A stretch of 27,170 nucleotides of DNA from an uncultured Lachnobacterium sp. (lineage in GTDB: Bacteria > Bacillota > Clostridia > Lachnospirales > Lachnospiraceae). The DNA is taken from positions 1 through 27,170 of the forward strand of contig URSS01000034.1 of the NCBI GenBank assembly GCA_900550545.1, given 5' to 3'. Of this stretch, positions 15,535 through 24,110 are shown piece after piece. The position numbers and the translations under genes are program-made. Every line of letters begins with the position of its first letter. Position 1 is the first letter of the stretch. The notes below the pieces were generated by a model. It was not told the origin of the DNA and made no database searches. It was given only the letters and a program-made list of their open reading frames with translations.

Positions 15535-15936
15535 TCATTTCTGAGATATTGCTGTCCCTGTATGAATGCCAAACTGCACCAGCGGATACTTCTCTTTATA
15601 ATTTTTGCAAATTTTTGCAAGCACTTCCACTGCAAGAAATTCTCCGCAGCCAATCGTGATTTTTCCTTCTACCGACTCGGTATCGCCTTTAAAATCGCTG
15701 AGGATTTTTTCCTCCAAGTCGACGATTTCCAGTGCCTGCCGTTTTAAAAGTAAGCCCTCATTGGTAAGCGTAATGCTGTGTCCGCCCCGGTTGAACAACT
15801 TTGCCCCAAGTTCATCTTCAAGCGCTGCAAGCTGCCGGGAGAGCGTTGGCTGCGTAATATTTAACTGTTCTGCCGCTTTGGTAAAACTTTGCTCCCTTGC
15901 GACCATCAAAAAATAGCGCAGTACACGTAACTCCAT
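15535..15936 (-). pseudogene. Truncated LysR-family regulator
   Basis: LysR-type transcription regulator reduced to 133 residues (family usual: about 290-300). The DNA-binding domain is complete: LRYFLMVAREQSFTKAAEQL and LNITQPTLSRQLAALEDEL (helix-turn-helix), then LFNRGGHSITLTNEG. The effector domain starts (GKITIGCGEFLAVEVLAKI) but stops after GIHTGTAISQK. In another frame directly after this, QQYLRNDE precedes a stop and could be the original C-terminal end, so an internal deletion with frameshift is likely. It lies 3 bases after the MATE gene and upstream of the flavodoxin. A free DNA-binding domain might still bind but could not sense a ligand. ATG start; no strong ribosome site. Confidence 0.78.
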
Positions 15937-15939
15937 TTT

Positions 15940-17271
15940 TCAGACATGCCTCCTCTTTTTCATCATCACAAATGCGATCACACATATTAATACAGAAAGC
16001 AGCGAACCTCCCGGTGCCGCAAGTCCCATCGGATACAACGTGTCCGGATAATAAACAGATGCCAGATATGCTCCGGGGATTCGCACACACAAGATAGACA
16101 ATACATTATGTATAAAGGATATTGCAGACAAACCATATGCGCAAAAATAACCGCTGAAACTAAAATGGATTCCTGCAAAAATCGTATCCCAGATGTAAGA
16201 TCGCAGGTACTGGTCTCCCAGACGGACAACCACGGTATCATCTGTAAACAATCCAACGACATGGTAACTGACAAACTGCATCACAATGGCCACCACAATA
16301 CCATATCCGACCGTAATCAAAAGCGCATATCGCAACGTTCCGGTTGCCCGGTCGTGCTTGCCCGCACCAATATTCTGTGCAGAAAGTGCAGAAACCGTAG
16401 ACAGCATTGTCGACGGCACAAGGAACACTACTCCGATAATTTTCTCGACAATTCCAACTGCTGCCGCTTCGTTGAGACCTCTCCGGTTTGCGATGATCGT
16501 GATTACAATAAATGCAATCTGGATGAATCCATCCTGTAATGCAACCGGAATACCAATCTGCAAAATCTGTCCCATGGTTGTTCCCTGCAGCCTAAAATCA
16601 CTTTTTTGCATCCGGATACCCGTCTGCTTTTTTCGGATTACACACAATGCCACGATAACACTGATCGTCTGTGACAATGTCGTGCCAAGTGCCGCTCCCG
16701 CTGCGCCCATGTGCAGACCGCCGATGAACAGATAATCCAGCAAAATGTTCGCTCCGCAGGCAACGATAATAAAATACATCGGGCTTTTGGAATCACCCAG
16801 TCCGCGAAAAATCGAACTGATAATATTGTATGCCGTAATAAAAGGAATTCCAATGAAGCATATGGTCAGGTAGGTAATTGTTCCGGGAACTGCCGCTGTC
16901 GGAGTGGACATAACTGCCACAATCGGCTTCACGAGCAAGAGCAAGACGATCATAACAGTTCCTGCCACTCCCATAAACAAAGTCACGGTATTTCCCACCG
17001 CAAGAGAAGCCTGGTCCATCTGCTTTCCGCCGACCGCTTTGCCGATTGTCACCGTTGCGCCCATTGCCAGACCAACGATCATAACTGTAAGCATGTGCAT
17101 AACCTGGCTGCCCACAGAAACTGCAGTAATGCTTGTAACACCATCAAACTGTCCAATAATAAACAAATCTGCCATTCCATATAGCGTCTGTAAAAAATAG
17201 GATAGCAGGTATGGTAATGAGAAGAATACGATATTTTTCAGTACACTTCCGGTTGTTAAATCTTTTTCCAT
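15940..17271 (-). CDS. MATE-family efflux transporter
   Basis: Multidrug and toxin extrusion (MATE) family membrane protein, 443 residues, complete, with about 12 membrane segments in two related halves. The first half contains FSLPYLLSYFLQTLYGMADL and VSVGSQVMHMLTVMIVGLAM; the second starts near GIPVALQDGFIQIAFIVITI. The family exports cationic drugs or metabolites using a Na+ or proton gradient; the substrate cannot be told. The ATG at 17271 has only a modest ribosome site (AGGAAA). It is the first intact gene of the redox cluster and ends 3 bases before the LysR remnant, so the two were probably co-transcribed. Confidence 0.92.
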   Translation of the reverse strand: MEKDLTTGSVLKNIVFFSLPYLLSYFLQTLYGMADLFIIGQFDGVTSITAVSVGSQVMHMLTVMIVGLAMGATVTIGKAVGGKQMDQASLAVGNTVTLFMGVAGTVMIVLLLLVKPIVAVMSTPTAAVPGTITYLTICFIGIPFITAYNIISSIFRGLGDSKSPMYFIIVACGANILLDYLFIGGLHMGAAGAALGTTLSQTISVIVALCVIRKKQTGIRMQKSDFRLQGTTMGQILQIGIPVALQDGFIQIAFIVITIIANRRGLNEAAAVGIVEKIIGVVFLVPSTMLSTVSALSAQNIGAGKHDRATGTLRYALLITVGYGIVVAIVMQFVSYHVVGLFTDDTVVVRLGDQYLRSYIWDTIFAGIHFSFSGYFCAYGLSAISFIHNVLSILCVRIPGAYLASVYYPDTLYPMGLAAPGGSLLSVLICVIAFVMMKKRRHV

Positions 17272-17282
17272 TTTTTTATTTC

Positions 17283-17526
17283 CTACAATACATGATAATA
17301 TGGACAGATGTCTTCAAATGTTCCATCTTTCATGCGAAAACCGCCCGGAATCGTGCCAAGCTGTGTAAGTCTGCTATGCGAAAAATTCTGCACCAGACAC
17401 TTCGTCCAGACACTCTTCCTGCGGAAATGCCACTCCGTCTTCCACAACCTGATTCCAGATGCGGATCAGTTCCGGAAGGTCATCCTTTTCGTATTTTCTG
17501 ATCATAATGTTTTCTGTGTTGTTCAT
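17283..17526 (-). pseudogene. GNAT acetyltransferase remnant with internal deletion
   Basis: From an ATG at 17526 the minus strand encodes the N-terminus of a GNAT acetyltransferase (IMIRKYEKDDLPELIRIW, VAFPQEECLDEVSGAEFFA), then a TAG stop and QTYT. A second frame then gives a typical C-terminal end, QLGTIPGGFRMKDGTFEDIC and PYYHVL, finishing with TAG at 17285-17283. About 90 central codons, including the acetyl-CoA site, are missing. The two ends fit one ancestral gene, so one internal deletion plus one nonsense change explains it. Confidence 0.8.
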
Positions 17527-17632
17527 TTTATTTCACTCTTTCCCTTACTGCAAAGCTTTTTATCACATCTTGTTTTAGGTATTCTGTTTTGCACTTCTGA
17601 TATTTACCCTAAAATTACCTCATTATCCTTGG

Positions 17633-18556
17633 CTACTCAATCAACTTTAAAATACTCTGTGCTCTTTTCCTAAATACCTCATTTTCCGCTTCTGCGGCTA
17701 TACCAGCAATACGCCTGATTTCATCCTTATACGGCATACAGAATTTGACCGCATCTGTCAAAAGTCGGTCAGACTCTAACGTACTGTCCAGTGCATGATC
17801 GAAATCATACAGTGGAGCCATATCCACATACTCTCCGGTATCCGCATTTCTAAGCCAGCCAAAATTACCTGCATGCCGGTCTCCGTTTCCAATTATCGCA
17901 TCTATGATAAGCATCTGCGCACCTGCTTTTCCAAATAGATCAATGATCGTCTGCTCGTCAAAATCATCCGGATCAAGTCTTCCCGACTGATCCGCCTGTT
18001 CAAGCATCCGCTTTGGCGAAGTGATATTATAAATTGCGATTCCACCGTCTGTCTCATCCGCTTTTTCTACGGAAATACCACATTTACTGCAGAGATCGAT
18101 ACATTGCAGTTCCACAGAAATATCACCATATTTGTACAGCTTTCCATCCTGTTTCCACTCCTTTGACAGCGCACCTCCCACATAAAGTGTCGGGGCCGCC
18201 TGTCCTGCAAATGCTTCACTTCCATCCCAGAAAGGCTTGTAATACGGACTGATCTCCTCGAAACGTATCGGATCATTCTCGGCTTTTATCCAATAACAGT
18301 CGCTGAAACTCAAGGCTCTGGTTTCACGGTTAATGCGCATACGCGCTCCCTGTCCGAATGTGATTCCCTTTAATTTACGCGCCATCGTGTTAGTGCCGGA
18401 GGAATAACGGTACTTCATCCATTTTGTAAAGGTATGATTGTTTGCGCCTTTTTGCTGCATAAGTCCGGGCAACAGGCTTGTATTTAATGTTTTCTCATTA
18501 TCTATATCGTAAACAGGTGTATTTTTACACATTAATAACATAAAATTGCCTCGCAT
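17633..18556 (-). CDS. HipA-like kinase
   Basis: A 307-residue protein with a HipA-like kinase core but no recognisable HipA N-domain. The catalytic motif IIGNGDRHAGNFGWL (221-235, Asp226) and the metal-binding motif LYDFDHAL (249-256, Asp251) are intact. The stretch before them (GQAAPTLYVGGALSKEW, about 118-134) is where a nucleotide-binding loop would be, but it does not match the usual Gly-rich loop well. The ATG overlaps the stop codon of the upstream ATPase by one base (TAATG), so translation is coupled. Possible roles are a toxin-like or regulatory protein kinase; no HTH antitoxin gene is adjacent, unlike the hipBST locus at 10842-12337. An in-frame ATG five codons later is also possible. 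Confidence 0.8.
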   Translation of the reverse strand: MRGNFMLLMCKNTPVYDIDNEKTLNTSLLPGLMQQKGANNHTFTKWMKYRYSSGTNTMARKLKGITFGQGARMRINRETRALSFSDCYWIKAENDPIRFEEISPYYKPFWDGSEAFAGQAAPTLYVGGALSKEWKQDGKLYKYGDISVELQCIDLCSKCGISVEKADETDGGIAIYNITSPKRMLEQADQSGRLDPDDFDEQTIIDLFGKAGAQMLIIDAIIGNGDRHAGNFGWLRNADTGEYVDMAPLYDFDHALDSTLESDRLLTDAVKFCMPYKDEIRRIAGIAAEAENEVFRKRAQSILKLIE

Positions 18557-19788
18557 TATATAAACTCGATTGGTAATGCTACAAGATTTTCTCTTAAATA
18601 TGTCTTTTTATCAATCAGACATAAAATAACTCCAAGCCCTCTTTTCTTATCGCTTACCTTATCCAAGACCTGATTGGTTGCACCCATACTTGCTTTAGGA
18701 TTGCCAGACATTTTAATCTCGATCGGGTATAATACTCCATCCTCTTCTATCACAAGATCAATTTCATTTTCACCAGAAGCCTTTCTGTCCTTGCCCCTGT
18801 AATAAAAAATATTAAATTTGTAGTCTTTGCCTTCGTTCGTATATGATTTCAGGATTTCAGACACTACAAATGTCTCAAACATATTTCCTGCAACAGCTGA
18901 ACATTTCAGTGTATCGGCAGTAAGCCATCTGGTAAGATAACATGCCAGTCCGGTATCCCTAAAATAAAGTTTTGGCGCTTTTATTGCCCTTTTAAGTGCA
19001 CTCGCACTGTACGGCTGGAGCAGGTATACAATTCCGGTTCTTTCCAAAATAGATATCCAGTTCTTGATAGTAGGCTCACTTACCCCGACTTCTCCTGCTA
19101 TATTAGAATAATTGAGAAGTTCTCCTGTCCTTGCAGCAACTGCTGTTAAAAACTTGGTAAATGTAATACCGTCGGCCGCCACCAGTTCATTGATATCCCT
19201 CTCCAGATAAGTTGCAACATAGGAGGAATAATATTCCTGCCAATCCCTGTCTATATCATAAAGCTCAGGATAAGATCCTTTGTGAATGATTTCCCATAAA
19301 TTTTCATATTTTACAATCTCTTTTTCACGTTCTTTGATATATGCATCGGTAGGGATAAAATGCCTGTTAAATTTTACCCCATAAATTTCACGCATGGATA
19401 ATCCGGTAAGCTCTGAGATCGACACTCTTCCTGCCAACGATTCACTCATGCCTTTCATAAGTTCAAGTTTCTGAGAACCGGAAAGAATAAACATTCCTCG
19501 CTCATCCGATTCATCAACGATCTGCTTGATATCTTCCAGAATACTGCTTTCTTTTTGAACCTCGTCCATAAAAAGCGGCTTTGGATTGTTTAAGAAAAAC
19601 AATTTAGGCTCTTCCTTCGCCTGCATTCTTGTCAGCCTGTCATCAAAATTTGCCCGGTTAAAATCCTCGAATTCATGCTTTATAAGCGTTGATTTTCCGA
19701 CCTGTCTGGCTCCTACCAGTAACATGCACTTGCTGGTAGACACTCTTTGTTTCAATATTGGTGTTATCGCTCTTTGTATATACGACAT
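18556..19788 (-). CDS. AAA_14/DUF4143 ATPase
   Basis: ATPase of the AAA_14 + DUF4143 family, 410 residues. Walker A is GARQVGKST (26-34), Walker B PLFMDEVQ (71-78, Asp75-Glu76), and a sensor-like FILSGSQKLELMKG follows. The DUF4143 part begins near residue 180 (DIDRDWQEYYSSYVATYLER), includes a winged-helix-like section (GEVGVSEPTIKNWISILERT), and ends with a PD-(D/E)XK-like motif, NEIDLVIEEDGVLYPIEIK (about 339-357). Such proteins are common in gut Clostridia and Bacteroides, and their cellular role is still unclear. The ATG at 19788 has GGAGG upstream. Coupling to the HipA-like gene suggests a two-gene unit controlled by the palindrome just upstream. Confidence 0.92.
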   Translation of the reverse strand: MSYIQRAITPILKQRVSTSKCMLLVGARQVGKSTLIKHEFEDFNRANFDDRLTRMQAKEEPKLFFLNNPKPLFMDEVQKESSILEDIKQIVDESDERGMFILSGSQKLELMKGMSESLAGRVSISELTGLSMREIYGVKFNRHFIPTDAYIKEREKEIVKYENLWEIIHKGSYPELYDIDRDWQEYYSSYVATYLERDINELVAADGITFTKFLTAVAARTGELLNYSNIAGEVGVSEPTIKNWISILERTGIVYLLQPYSASALKRAIKAPKLYFRDTGLACYLTRWLTADTLKCSAVAGNMFETFVVSEILKSYTNEGKDYKFNIFYYRGKDRKASGENEIDLVIEEDGVLYPIEIKMSGNPKASMGATNQVLDKVSDKKRGLGVILCLIDKKTYLRENLVALPIEFI

Positions 19789-19801
19789 AATAAGCCTCCG
19801 G

Positions 19802-19901
19802 CTAATCTAAAATCTAATTTTATTATAGTCGTTAATATATGCAAAATCAATAAAAATATACCGACTAATCTAAAGTTTTATTTTAGATTAGTCGGTATAT
19901 T
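19802..19901. repeat. 20-bp perfect inverted repeat plus leader half-site
   Basis: Arms at 19855-19874 and 19882-19901 are perfect 20-bp inverted copies with a 7-base loop. The core CTAATCTAAA (and its complement TTTAGATTAG) is in both arms, and again at 19802-19811 next to the ATPase ribosome site. On the minus strand the hairpin is followed by TTTTTATTG, so it may also end transcription of the small membrane protein gene. Confidence 0.85.
19822..19850 (-). promoter_or_regulatory. Promoter of the ATPase / HipA-like unit
   Basis: On the minus strand TTGATT (19850-19845), a 17-base spacer and TATAAT (19827-19822) form a good promoter. It begins five bases downstream of the large hairpin, and the transcribed leader carries another TTTAGATTAG, so repression by a protein binding this motif is plausible. 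Confidence 0.75.
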
Positions 19902-19934
19902 TCAAAACACACAAACTGTATATCCATAATCCCA

Positions 19935-20168
19935 TTATTTTTTCTTTTTATCTTCGTAAATTCCATATACTAAGAACAGAATCCCCACAACCAATGCCAC
20001 GGCTGCTAATACAGCCAAAAAAGGTCCTACATATTCCAAACCTGCGGCAAACAAGCTTGCATCCCACGAGGTAACTCCGCTCATAAATATCGCAGCTGTC
20101 ATATATCTTGCAGAAATTAAAATTGCAGCGATCAGACAAAAAACAGCACCTACACCTTTGTTATTCAT
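19935..20168 (-). CDS. Small membrane protein, unknown function
   Basis: A 77-residue protein with two hydrophobic segments (about 6-26 and 44-69) and a lysine-rich end (EDKKKK), so it probably lies in the membrane with the tail in the cytoplasm. The ATG at 20168 has GAGGAGG upstream; the longer in-frame extension is unlikely. I recognise no family. It follows the P1B-ATPase remnant by 100 bases on the same strand. Confidence 0.75.
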   Translation of the reverse strand: MNNKGVGAVFCLIAAILISARYMTAAIFMSGVTSWDASLFAAGLEYVGPFLAVLAAVALVVGILFLVYGIYEDKKKK

Positions 20169-20267
20169 TTTCAAATCCTCCTCTTCCTTGAACATAGTAT
20201 CATATTTATCATAACATTCTTCCTTCATATTACAAGTTTTTTATAACATCAAACAGGTGATTCAACA

Positions 20268-20535
20268 TTATTTCGTTCTCCCCCACTTTAATAAGAATGC
20301 TGAATTTATAATTACAAATACCGATCCCGCATTATGTACCAATGCACCTATGACCGGATTTAATATTCCTATATCTGTCTTGAAGCAGTTTACGATGGCT
20401 TTTCCAAGTGGATGCACTGAGTTTTTCTCCACCCCAGCTACCATAGTATAAATATCTTCATCCGTGTAGGTGTCCACAACCGATTCTGCTGCAACAATCT
20501 TGTGCTTCTGTATCAATTTGTATTACCTTAATAAC
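20268..20535 (-). pseudogene. Remnant of a P1B-type metal ATPase
   Basis: An 82-codon frame joins two distant parts of a metal-transporting P-type ATPase. The first part (VDTYTDEDIYTMVAGVEKNS, HPLGKAIV) matches the nucleotide-binding domain with its hallmark His-Pro. The second part (NPVIGALVHNAGSVFVIIN, SAFLLKW) matches the last membrane segments. The phosphorylation, hinge and most of the transport regions are gone. In another frame just upstream, VIKVIQIDTEAQD may be more of the same gene, so a frameshift is present too. Family relatives export Cd/Zn/Co/Cu; the metal cannot be told. Confidence 0.8.
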
Positions 20536-20536
20536 T

Positions 20537-21578
20537 TTACTGCATATTTAACTTATGTGACGGCCTGTAGAACATCGTCGCAATAAAAATCAATACCGCC
20601 GTTGTCGCCAGGCTGATCGGATACGCCATCATAATGGTTATGAATGTTTTATGCTGTGGAAATACCGCGAATATCCAAAAAAATCGAACACCGCATACAC
20701 CGATGATCGTAAGGATTGCCGGCACCAGTGAGATTCCAAAACCGCGCAGGTAACCAGACAGATTTTCATAAAGCATACTGAATATATATGCAGAAAATAC
20801 CATCAGAAGTCTTGTATATCCAATGCTGATTACCTGCGGATCATCGTTGAATATGGAAAGCAGAACCTTACCTGATAAAAGCACCAGAATAATTGTTGCC
20901 GCAGTCGCGATAAAATCCTCGACAATACACAAAAGCAGCACTTTCCGACACCGTTTCAACTGCCCTGCACCATAATTTTGTCCGGTAAATGTGGTACATG
21001 CCTGACTGAATGAATTCAGCATATAGTATGCAAAAATCTCTATGTTAAATGCCGCGCTTGAAGCTGCAATTACGACTGTTCCCAGACTGTTGATTGCTGC
21101 CTGAATGACAATATTTGCAATTGAAAAAACGGCACTCTGTACGCCTGCCGGCAGTCCGATTCTTATAATGCGTCCAAAGACATTTCCATCAAACCGCAGT
21201 TCCTCTTTTCGTATCCGAATCGCCTTATCCGTTTTGACAAGTTTTATAAAAAGGAATACCGAACTTACTGCATTGGCAATCACCGTCGCAATTGCTACTC
21301 CGTTTACCGTCATCTTCAGCACAATTACAAAAAACAGGTTCAGGGCAACATTCAACACACCGGATACCGCCAACGCTTCGAGTGGCATCTTCGTCTCTCC
21401 AATGCTTCGGAAAATTGCCGCCTCAAAGTTGTAAAGTAAAATTACCCACAATTGCGAGATCTGATGCATTAAACAATTGCTCCAGAATTCCTGTCGCTGC
21501 AACCGGAAGTGCATATTGTATGATTTTGTTCCAGATGGAACCGTTTAACATATCCATTTTCGGTTTCATCCGCTTCAT
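20537..21578 (-). pseudogene. MATE transporter with N-terminal internal deletion
   Basis: The long frame (20537-21514, 325 codons) has most of a MATE exporter, starting inside it at LLYNFEAAIFRSIGETKMPL and ending naturally. The true N-terminus lies in another frame from an ATG at about 21578 (or 21557): MLNGSIWNKIIQYALPVA, then ILEQLFNASDLAIVGNF. The two are joined at about 21445-21455 with loss of roughly 80-90 residues (two to three membrane helices) and a frame change. The longest open frame therefore starts with out-of-frame residues and is not a real protein start. A second intact MATE is at 15940-17271; the two are different in sequence. Confidence 0.82.
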
Positions 21579-21677
21579 TTCCTTTTCCAAAATATATCAC
21601 CTTTTCTAAATGGATTGCATTTTCCTTTTCTTTTAACCCTCGCAAATCATATACGTTTTGCCGTTGGAAATATTGCA

Positions 21678-22526
21678 TTATTTTGATATAAATAAAACGC
21701 CAAGCGTACCCGGACCACAATGTGAAGAAATCACACCTCCCGCTCTCGTTTCTATAATATCCTTGAAAATGCCAAGCGAAGCGATATAATCTCTGACCTC
21801 ATCAACAATCTTTTCATCACATTCGGAATATGTGATAAAGACCCTGTCCGGCATTGCATTTTTCATATCATTCTCTAAATCTCTGGCGTAATTCTTTATA
21901 ACCTTGCCGATTTTGCCGCGGTACTTTTTGCTTGCATCCATTTTCCCGTCTTTGACAACAATCATAGGATGAAGTGCCAACGCTCCACCGATTAACGCAG
22001 AAACAGCACTACATCTGCCTCCCCTGTAAAGATATACAAGCGTATCGACCACAAAACTTGCCCGGACCTTTGGAATTAATTCTGAAATTCTATTTCTGAT
22101 TTCTTCACGCGATTTTCCGCCTGCCGCCATAATTGCAGCTTCCACGACAAGCAGACCAATTCCCGTTGACAAATTTCTCGAATCAATTACCGTAACCGCA
22201 TCTTCTGCTTCCAGTTCTTCCGCCGCCATCCGAATTACATTCCCGGATGTTGACATCTCGCCGGATATCGAGAAGCAGATAATTTCCCGTCCTGCCTCGA
22301 TATAGGGACGCATAATGTTCATAGCCGTCTCTATGGATGGTGCCGAAGTCTTCGGTGTCGTCTTATTTTCATCCGCCCATTTATATAAGGCAGATATATC
22401 AATTGCTGGGCCATCTTCTAATTCTTCGTTTCCTTTTACAATATGTAAAGGAATAATATCGATATCGTATTTCTCTAAAACTTCCTGTGACAGATCGCAT
22501 GTGCTGTCAGATATAATTTTTATCAT
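21678..22526 (-). CDS. DegV-family fatty-acid-binding protein
   Basis: A 282-residue DegV-family protein, full length. DegV/FakB proteins bind a fatty acid and, where tested, present it to the kinase FakA for phosphorylation. Typical features: the start IKIISDSTCDLSQE, PKTSAPSIE (58-66) with the Ser/Thr that contacts the carboxylate, ISGEMSTSGN (87-96), and VDTLVYLYRGGRCS followed by RAGGVISSHCGPGTLG near the end. The ATG at 22526 lies after GGAAG. It is 42 bases downstream of the HxlR gene on the same strand, so the two may be co-transcribed. No fakA-like gene is in the window. Confidence 0.92.
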   Translation of the reverse strand: MIKIISDSTCDLSQEVLEKYDIDIIPLHIVKGNEELEDGPAIDISALYKWADENKTTPKTSAPSIETAMNIMRPYIEAGREIICFSISGEMSTSGNVIRMAAEELEAEDAVTVIDSRNLSTGIGLLVVEAAIMAAGGKSREEIRNRISELIPKVRASFVVDTLVYLYRGGRCSAVSALIGGALALHPMIVVKDGKMDASKKYRGKIGKVIKNYARDLENDMKNAMPDRVFITYSECDEKIVDEVRDYIASLGIFKDIIETRAGGVISSHCGPGTLGVLFISK

Positions 22527-22568
22527 TTTAATACTTCCAAAACTCCTTCTATAAATCCATAATCGACT

Positions 22569-22940
22569 CTACTGTGCACATTTATCTCTACCTTCACAAG
22601 TCTCTGTATTTCGATCTGACTGCGTCGAAATATAATACTGCCCCCAACTACACAATGAATTCAATACAGGTTCTAAGGTTCTTCCGAATTCCGTAAGGGA
22701 ATACTCCGTCTTTGGCGGAATGACAGGGTAAACTTTCCGATTCACCAGACCGTCCTTTTCCAACTCTCTGAGTTGCTGTGCCAACATTTTATCTGTTGCC
22801 CTTGGAACAAGGCGGTGAAGCTCACTGTAACGCATTGTTTTATTCAACAAATGCCACAAAATAATAGTTTTGTATTTTCCACCGATAAGCTGTAACGCCG
22901 CTTCAACCGGGCATGTTGATTCATAATATGGTTGTTTCAT
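22569..22940 (-). CDS. HxlR-type winged-helix regulator
   Basis: A 123-residue MarR/HxlR-family repressor or redox-type regulator. The conserved start CPVEAALQLIGGKYKTIIL is followed by RYSELHRLVP, then TDKMLAQQLRELEKDGLVNR and the wing with YSLTEFGRTLEPVL. Cys11 in the CPVEA motif is at the position that senses oxidants or electrophiles in several family members. I chose the ATG at 22940; the longer frame has no ribosome site. It is divergent from a nitroreductase gene, a very common pairing in which HxlR controls the neighbour. Confidence 0.9.
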   Translation of the reverse strand: MKQPYYESTCPVEAALQLIGGKYKTIILWHLLNKTMRYSELHRLVPRATDKMLAQQLRELEKDGLVNRKVYPVIPPKTEYSLTEFGRTLEPVLNSLCSWGQYYISTQSDRNTETCEGRDKCAQ

Positions 22941-23089
22941 GTATCCTACTTTCTTTTTGGGTAGTATATACCAAAATAGTGCGTTCTTGTGTAATAACAA
23001 GTTACTGCTACAATTATAGTACGGGTCGACCATATTTACAACACAAATACACAATACAAACGAAATCAAAACCTAAGGAGAATAAAATT
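22941..23089. promoter_or_regulatory. Divergent HxlR / nitroreductase control region
   Basis: This 149-base spacer separates divergent genes. On the plus strand TTGTGT-16-TACAAT is a possible nitroreductase promoter (about 22988-23015). CTTGT-N6-ACAAG (about 22986-23001) is an inverted repeat overlapping it and could be the HxlR site. AAGGAG precedes the nitroreductase ATG. The details are tentative. Confidence 0.5.
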
Positions 23090-23602
23090 ATGAACTTTTT
23101 AGAACTTGCTGAAAAAAGATATTCTGTAAGAGATTATGCAGACAAAAATGTAGAAGAAAAACTCAAAAAAATTCTTGCTGCCGCTCACGCGGCACCGACG
23201 GCTGCCAATCTTCAGCCGGTCAGACTTTTGGTGCTCCAAACGAAAGAACAGCTTGCAAAACTGGAAAAATCTGCAAATATCTATCATGCACCATTGGCAA
23301 TCGTTGTATGTTCCGACACAGAAAAAGCATGGACGCGACCATATGATGGCAAACAGACAACAGACATTGACGCCTCCATTATAACCGATCATATGATGCT
23401 GGAAGCGACCGACCTTGATCTGGGTTCCGTGTGGATTGGAATTTTTAAACCGGACGTAATCAAAGAGGAATTCCATCTGCCAGCTCATCTGGAGCCAATC
23501 AGCATTCTAGCAATTGGCTATGTTGAAAGTTCTCCTGCAAATTTACATGACCATCTGGCTACAAGACTTTCTTTGGACGAACTGGTACTGAAAATCTTTT
23601 AA
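23090..23602 (+). CDS. Nitroreductase-family FMN oxidoreductase
   Basis: A 170-residue nitroreductase-fold protein that probably uses FMN and NAD(P)H to reduce quinones or nitro compounds. The FMN-phosphate motif RYSVRDYADK (9-18) is followed by AAHAAPTAANLQPVRLLVLQ, the standard second binding segment. DASIITDHMMLEATDLDLGS and VWIGIF form the dimer and flavin helix. The ATG at 23090 was chosen for AAGGAG upstream. It is one of the short single-domain forms of the family. The divergent HxlR gene is the likely regulator, and a terminator follows. Confidence 0.92.
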   Translation: MNFLELAEKRYSVRDYADKNVEEKLKKILAAAHAAPTAANLQPVRLLVLQTKEQLAKLEKSANIYHAPLAIVVCSDTEKAWTRPYDGKQTTDIDASIITDHMMLEATDLDLGSVWIGIFKPDVIKEEFHLPAHLEPISILAIGYVESSPANLHDHLATRLSLDELVLKIF

Positions 23603-23632
23603 GAAACAAATGACATAAGAGTTCCATCTATC

Positions 23633-23678
23633 AACATCCCTGCCCTTTAATCTTTAAGGGGCAGAGATGTTCTATCGT
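23633..23678 (+). terminator. Terminator after the nitroreductase
   Basis: AACATC...CTGCCC...TTTAA (23633-23650) pairs with TTTAAGGGGCAG...GATGTT (23653-23671) with small bulges, followed by CTATCGTTATTCTTT. It lies 30 bases after the stop codon. Confidence 0.72.
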
Positions 23679-23701
23679 TATTCTTTATAATAAACAAAAT
23701 C

Positions 23702-24097
23702 TTATTCGTCCAATTCCATATTACAGGTTATCAACCGACTTAATTTTTTTAGTTCTTCATAATCATACCCAATATTTTTTAATTGTGCCTGTACTTCCCT
23801 TTGTGACAGAATCTTTCTCGGTTTATATATATATTTAGCACCTTTTTTTATCCAGACTAAGCGCAAAATTCTCCATGCAATTTCTGTATCAACGTATTCC
23901 TTCATATCCACACCATCTAACTCTGGCGCAATTGTATGTAATACATCTAAATTTCCATCACAATATGACATCAGTATTTCATATTTTGTGAGTTCATCAT
24001 CACACCGATATTCATTAAAGCAACACGGACAAATCGTTCCCACATCTATTTTTTCATTCATCGCAAAGCCGCATATTTTACAAATATATTTCTTCAT
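23702..24097 (-). CDS. CPCC-type cysteine-rich protein, candidate immunity protein
   Basis: A 131-residue protein opening with a zinc-binding-like CKIC (6-9) and CPCC (23-26) cluster, of the kind in Cys-rich CPCC proteins often found as immunity proteins beside polymorphic toxins. The rest is helical with charged segments (YVDTEIAWRILRLVWIKKG, YDYEELKKLSRLI). No signal peptide, so it would act in the cytoplasm. Its ATG at 24097 lies 13 bases after the upstream secreted protein, with AGGAGG before it, so both are made together. The immunity function is inferred from the domain and the position; a general zinc-ribbon protein remains possible. Confidence 0.72.
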   Translation of the reverse strand: MKKYICKICGFAMNEKIDVGTICPCCFNEYRCDDELTKYEILMSYCDGNLDVLHTIAPELDGVDMKEYVDTEIAWRILRLVWIKKGAKYIYKPRKILSQREVQAQLKNIGYDYEELKKLSRLITCNMELDE

Positions 24098-24110
24098 ACT
24101 ATATTCCTCC

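Noticed and set aside
16711..17184. 157-codon plus-strand frame rich in His/Cys/Asn
   Set aside because: It is antisense to the intact MATE gene; the composition is an artefact of the complementary strand.
21469..21720. 83-codon minus-strand frame between DegV and the MATE remnant
   Set aside because: It overlaps the true MATE N-terminus in another frame and the end of the DegV gene; no family or ribosome site was seen.
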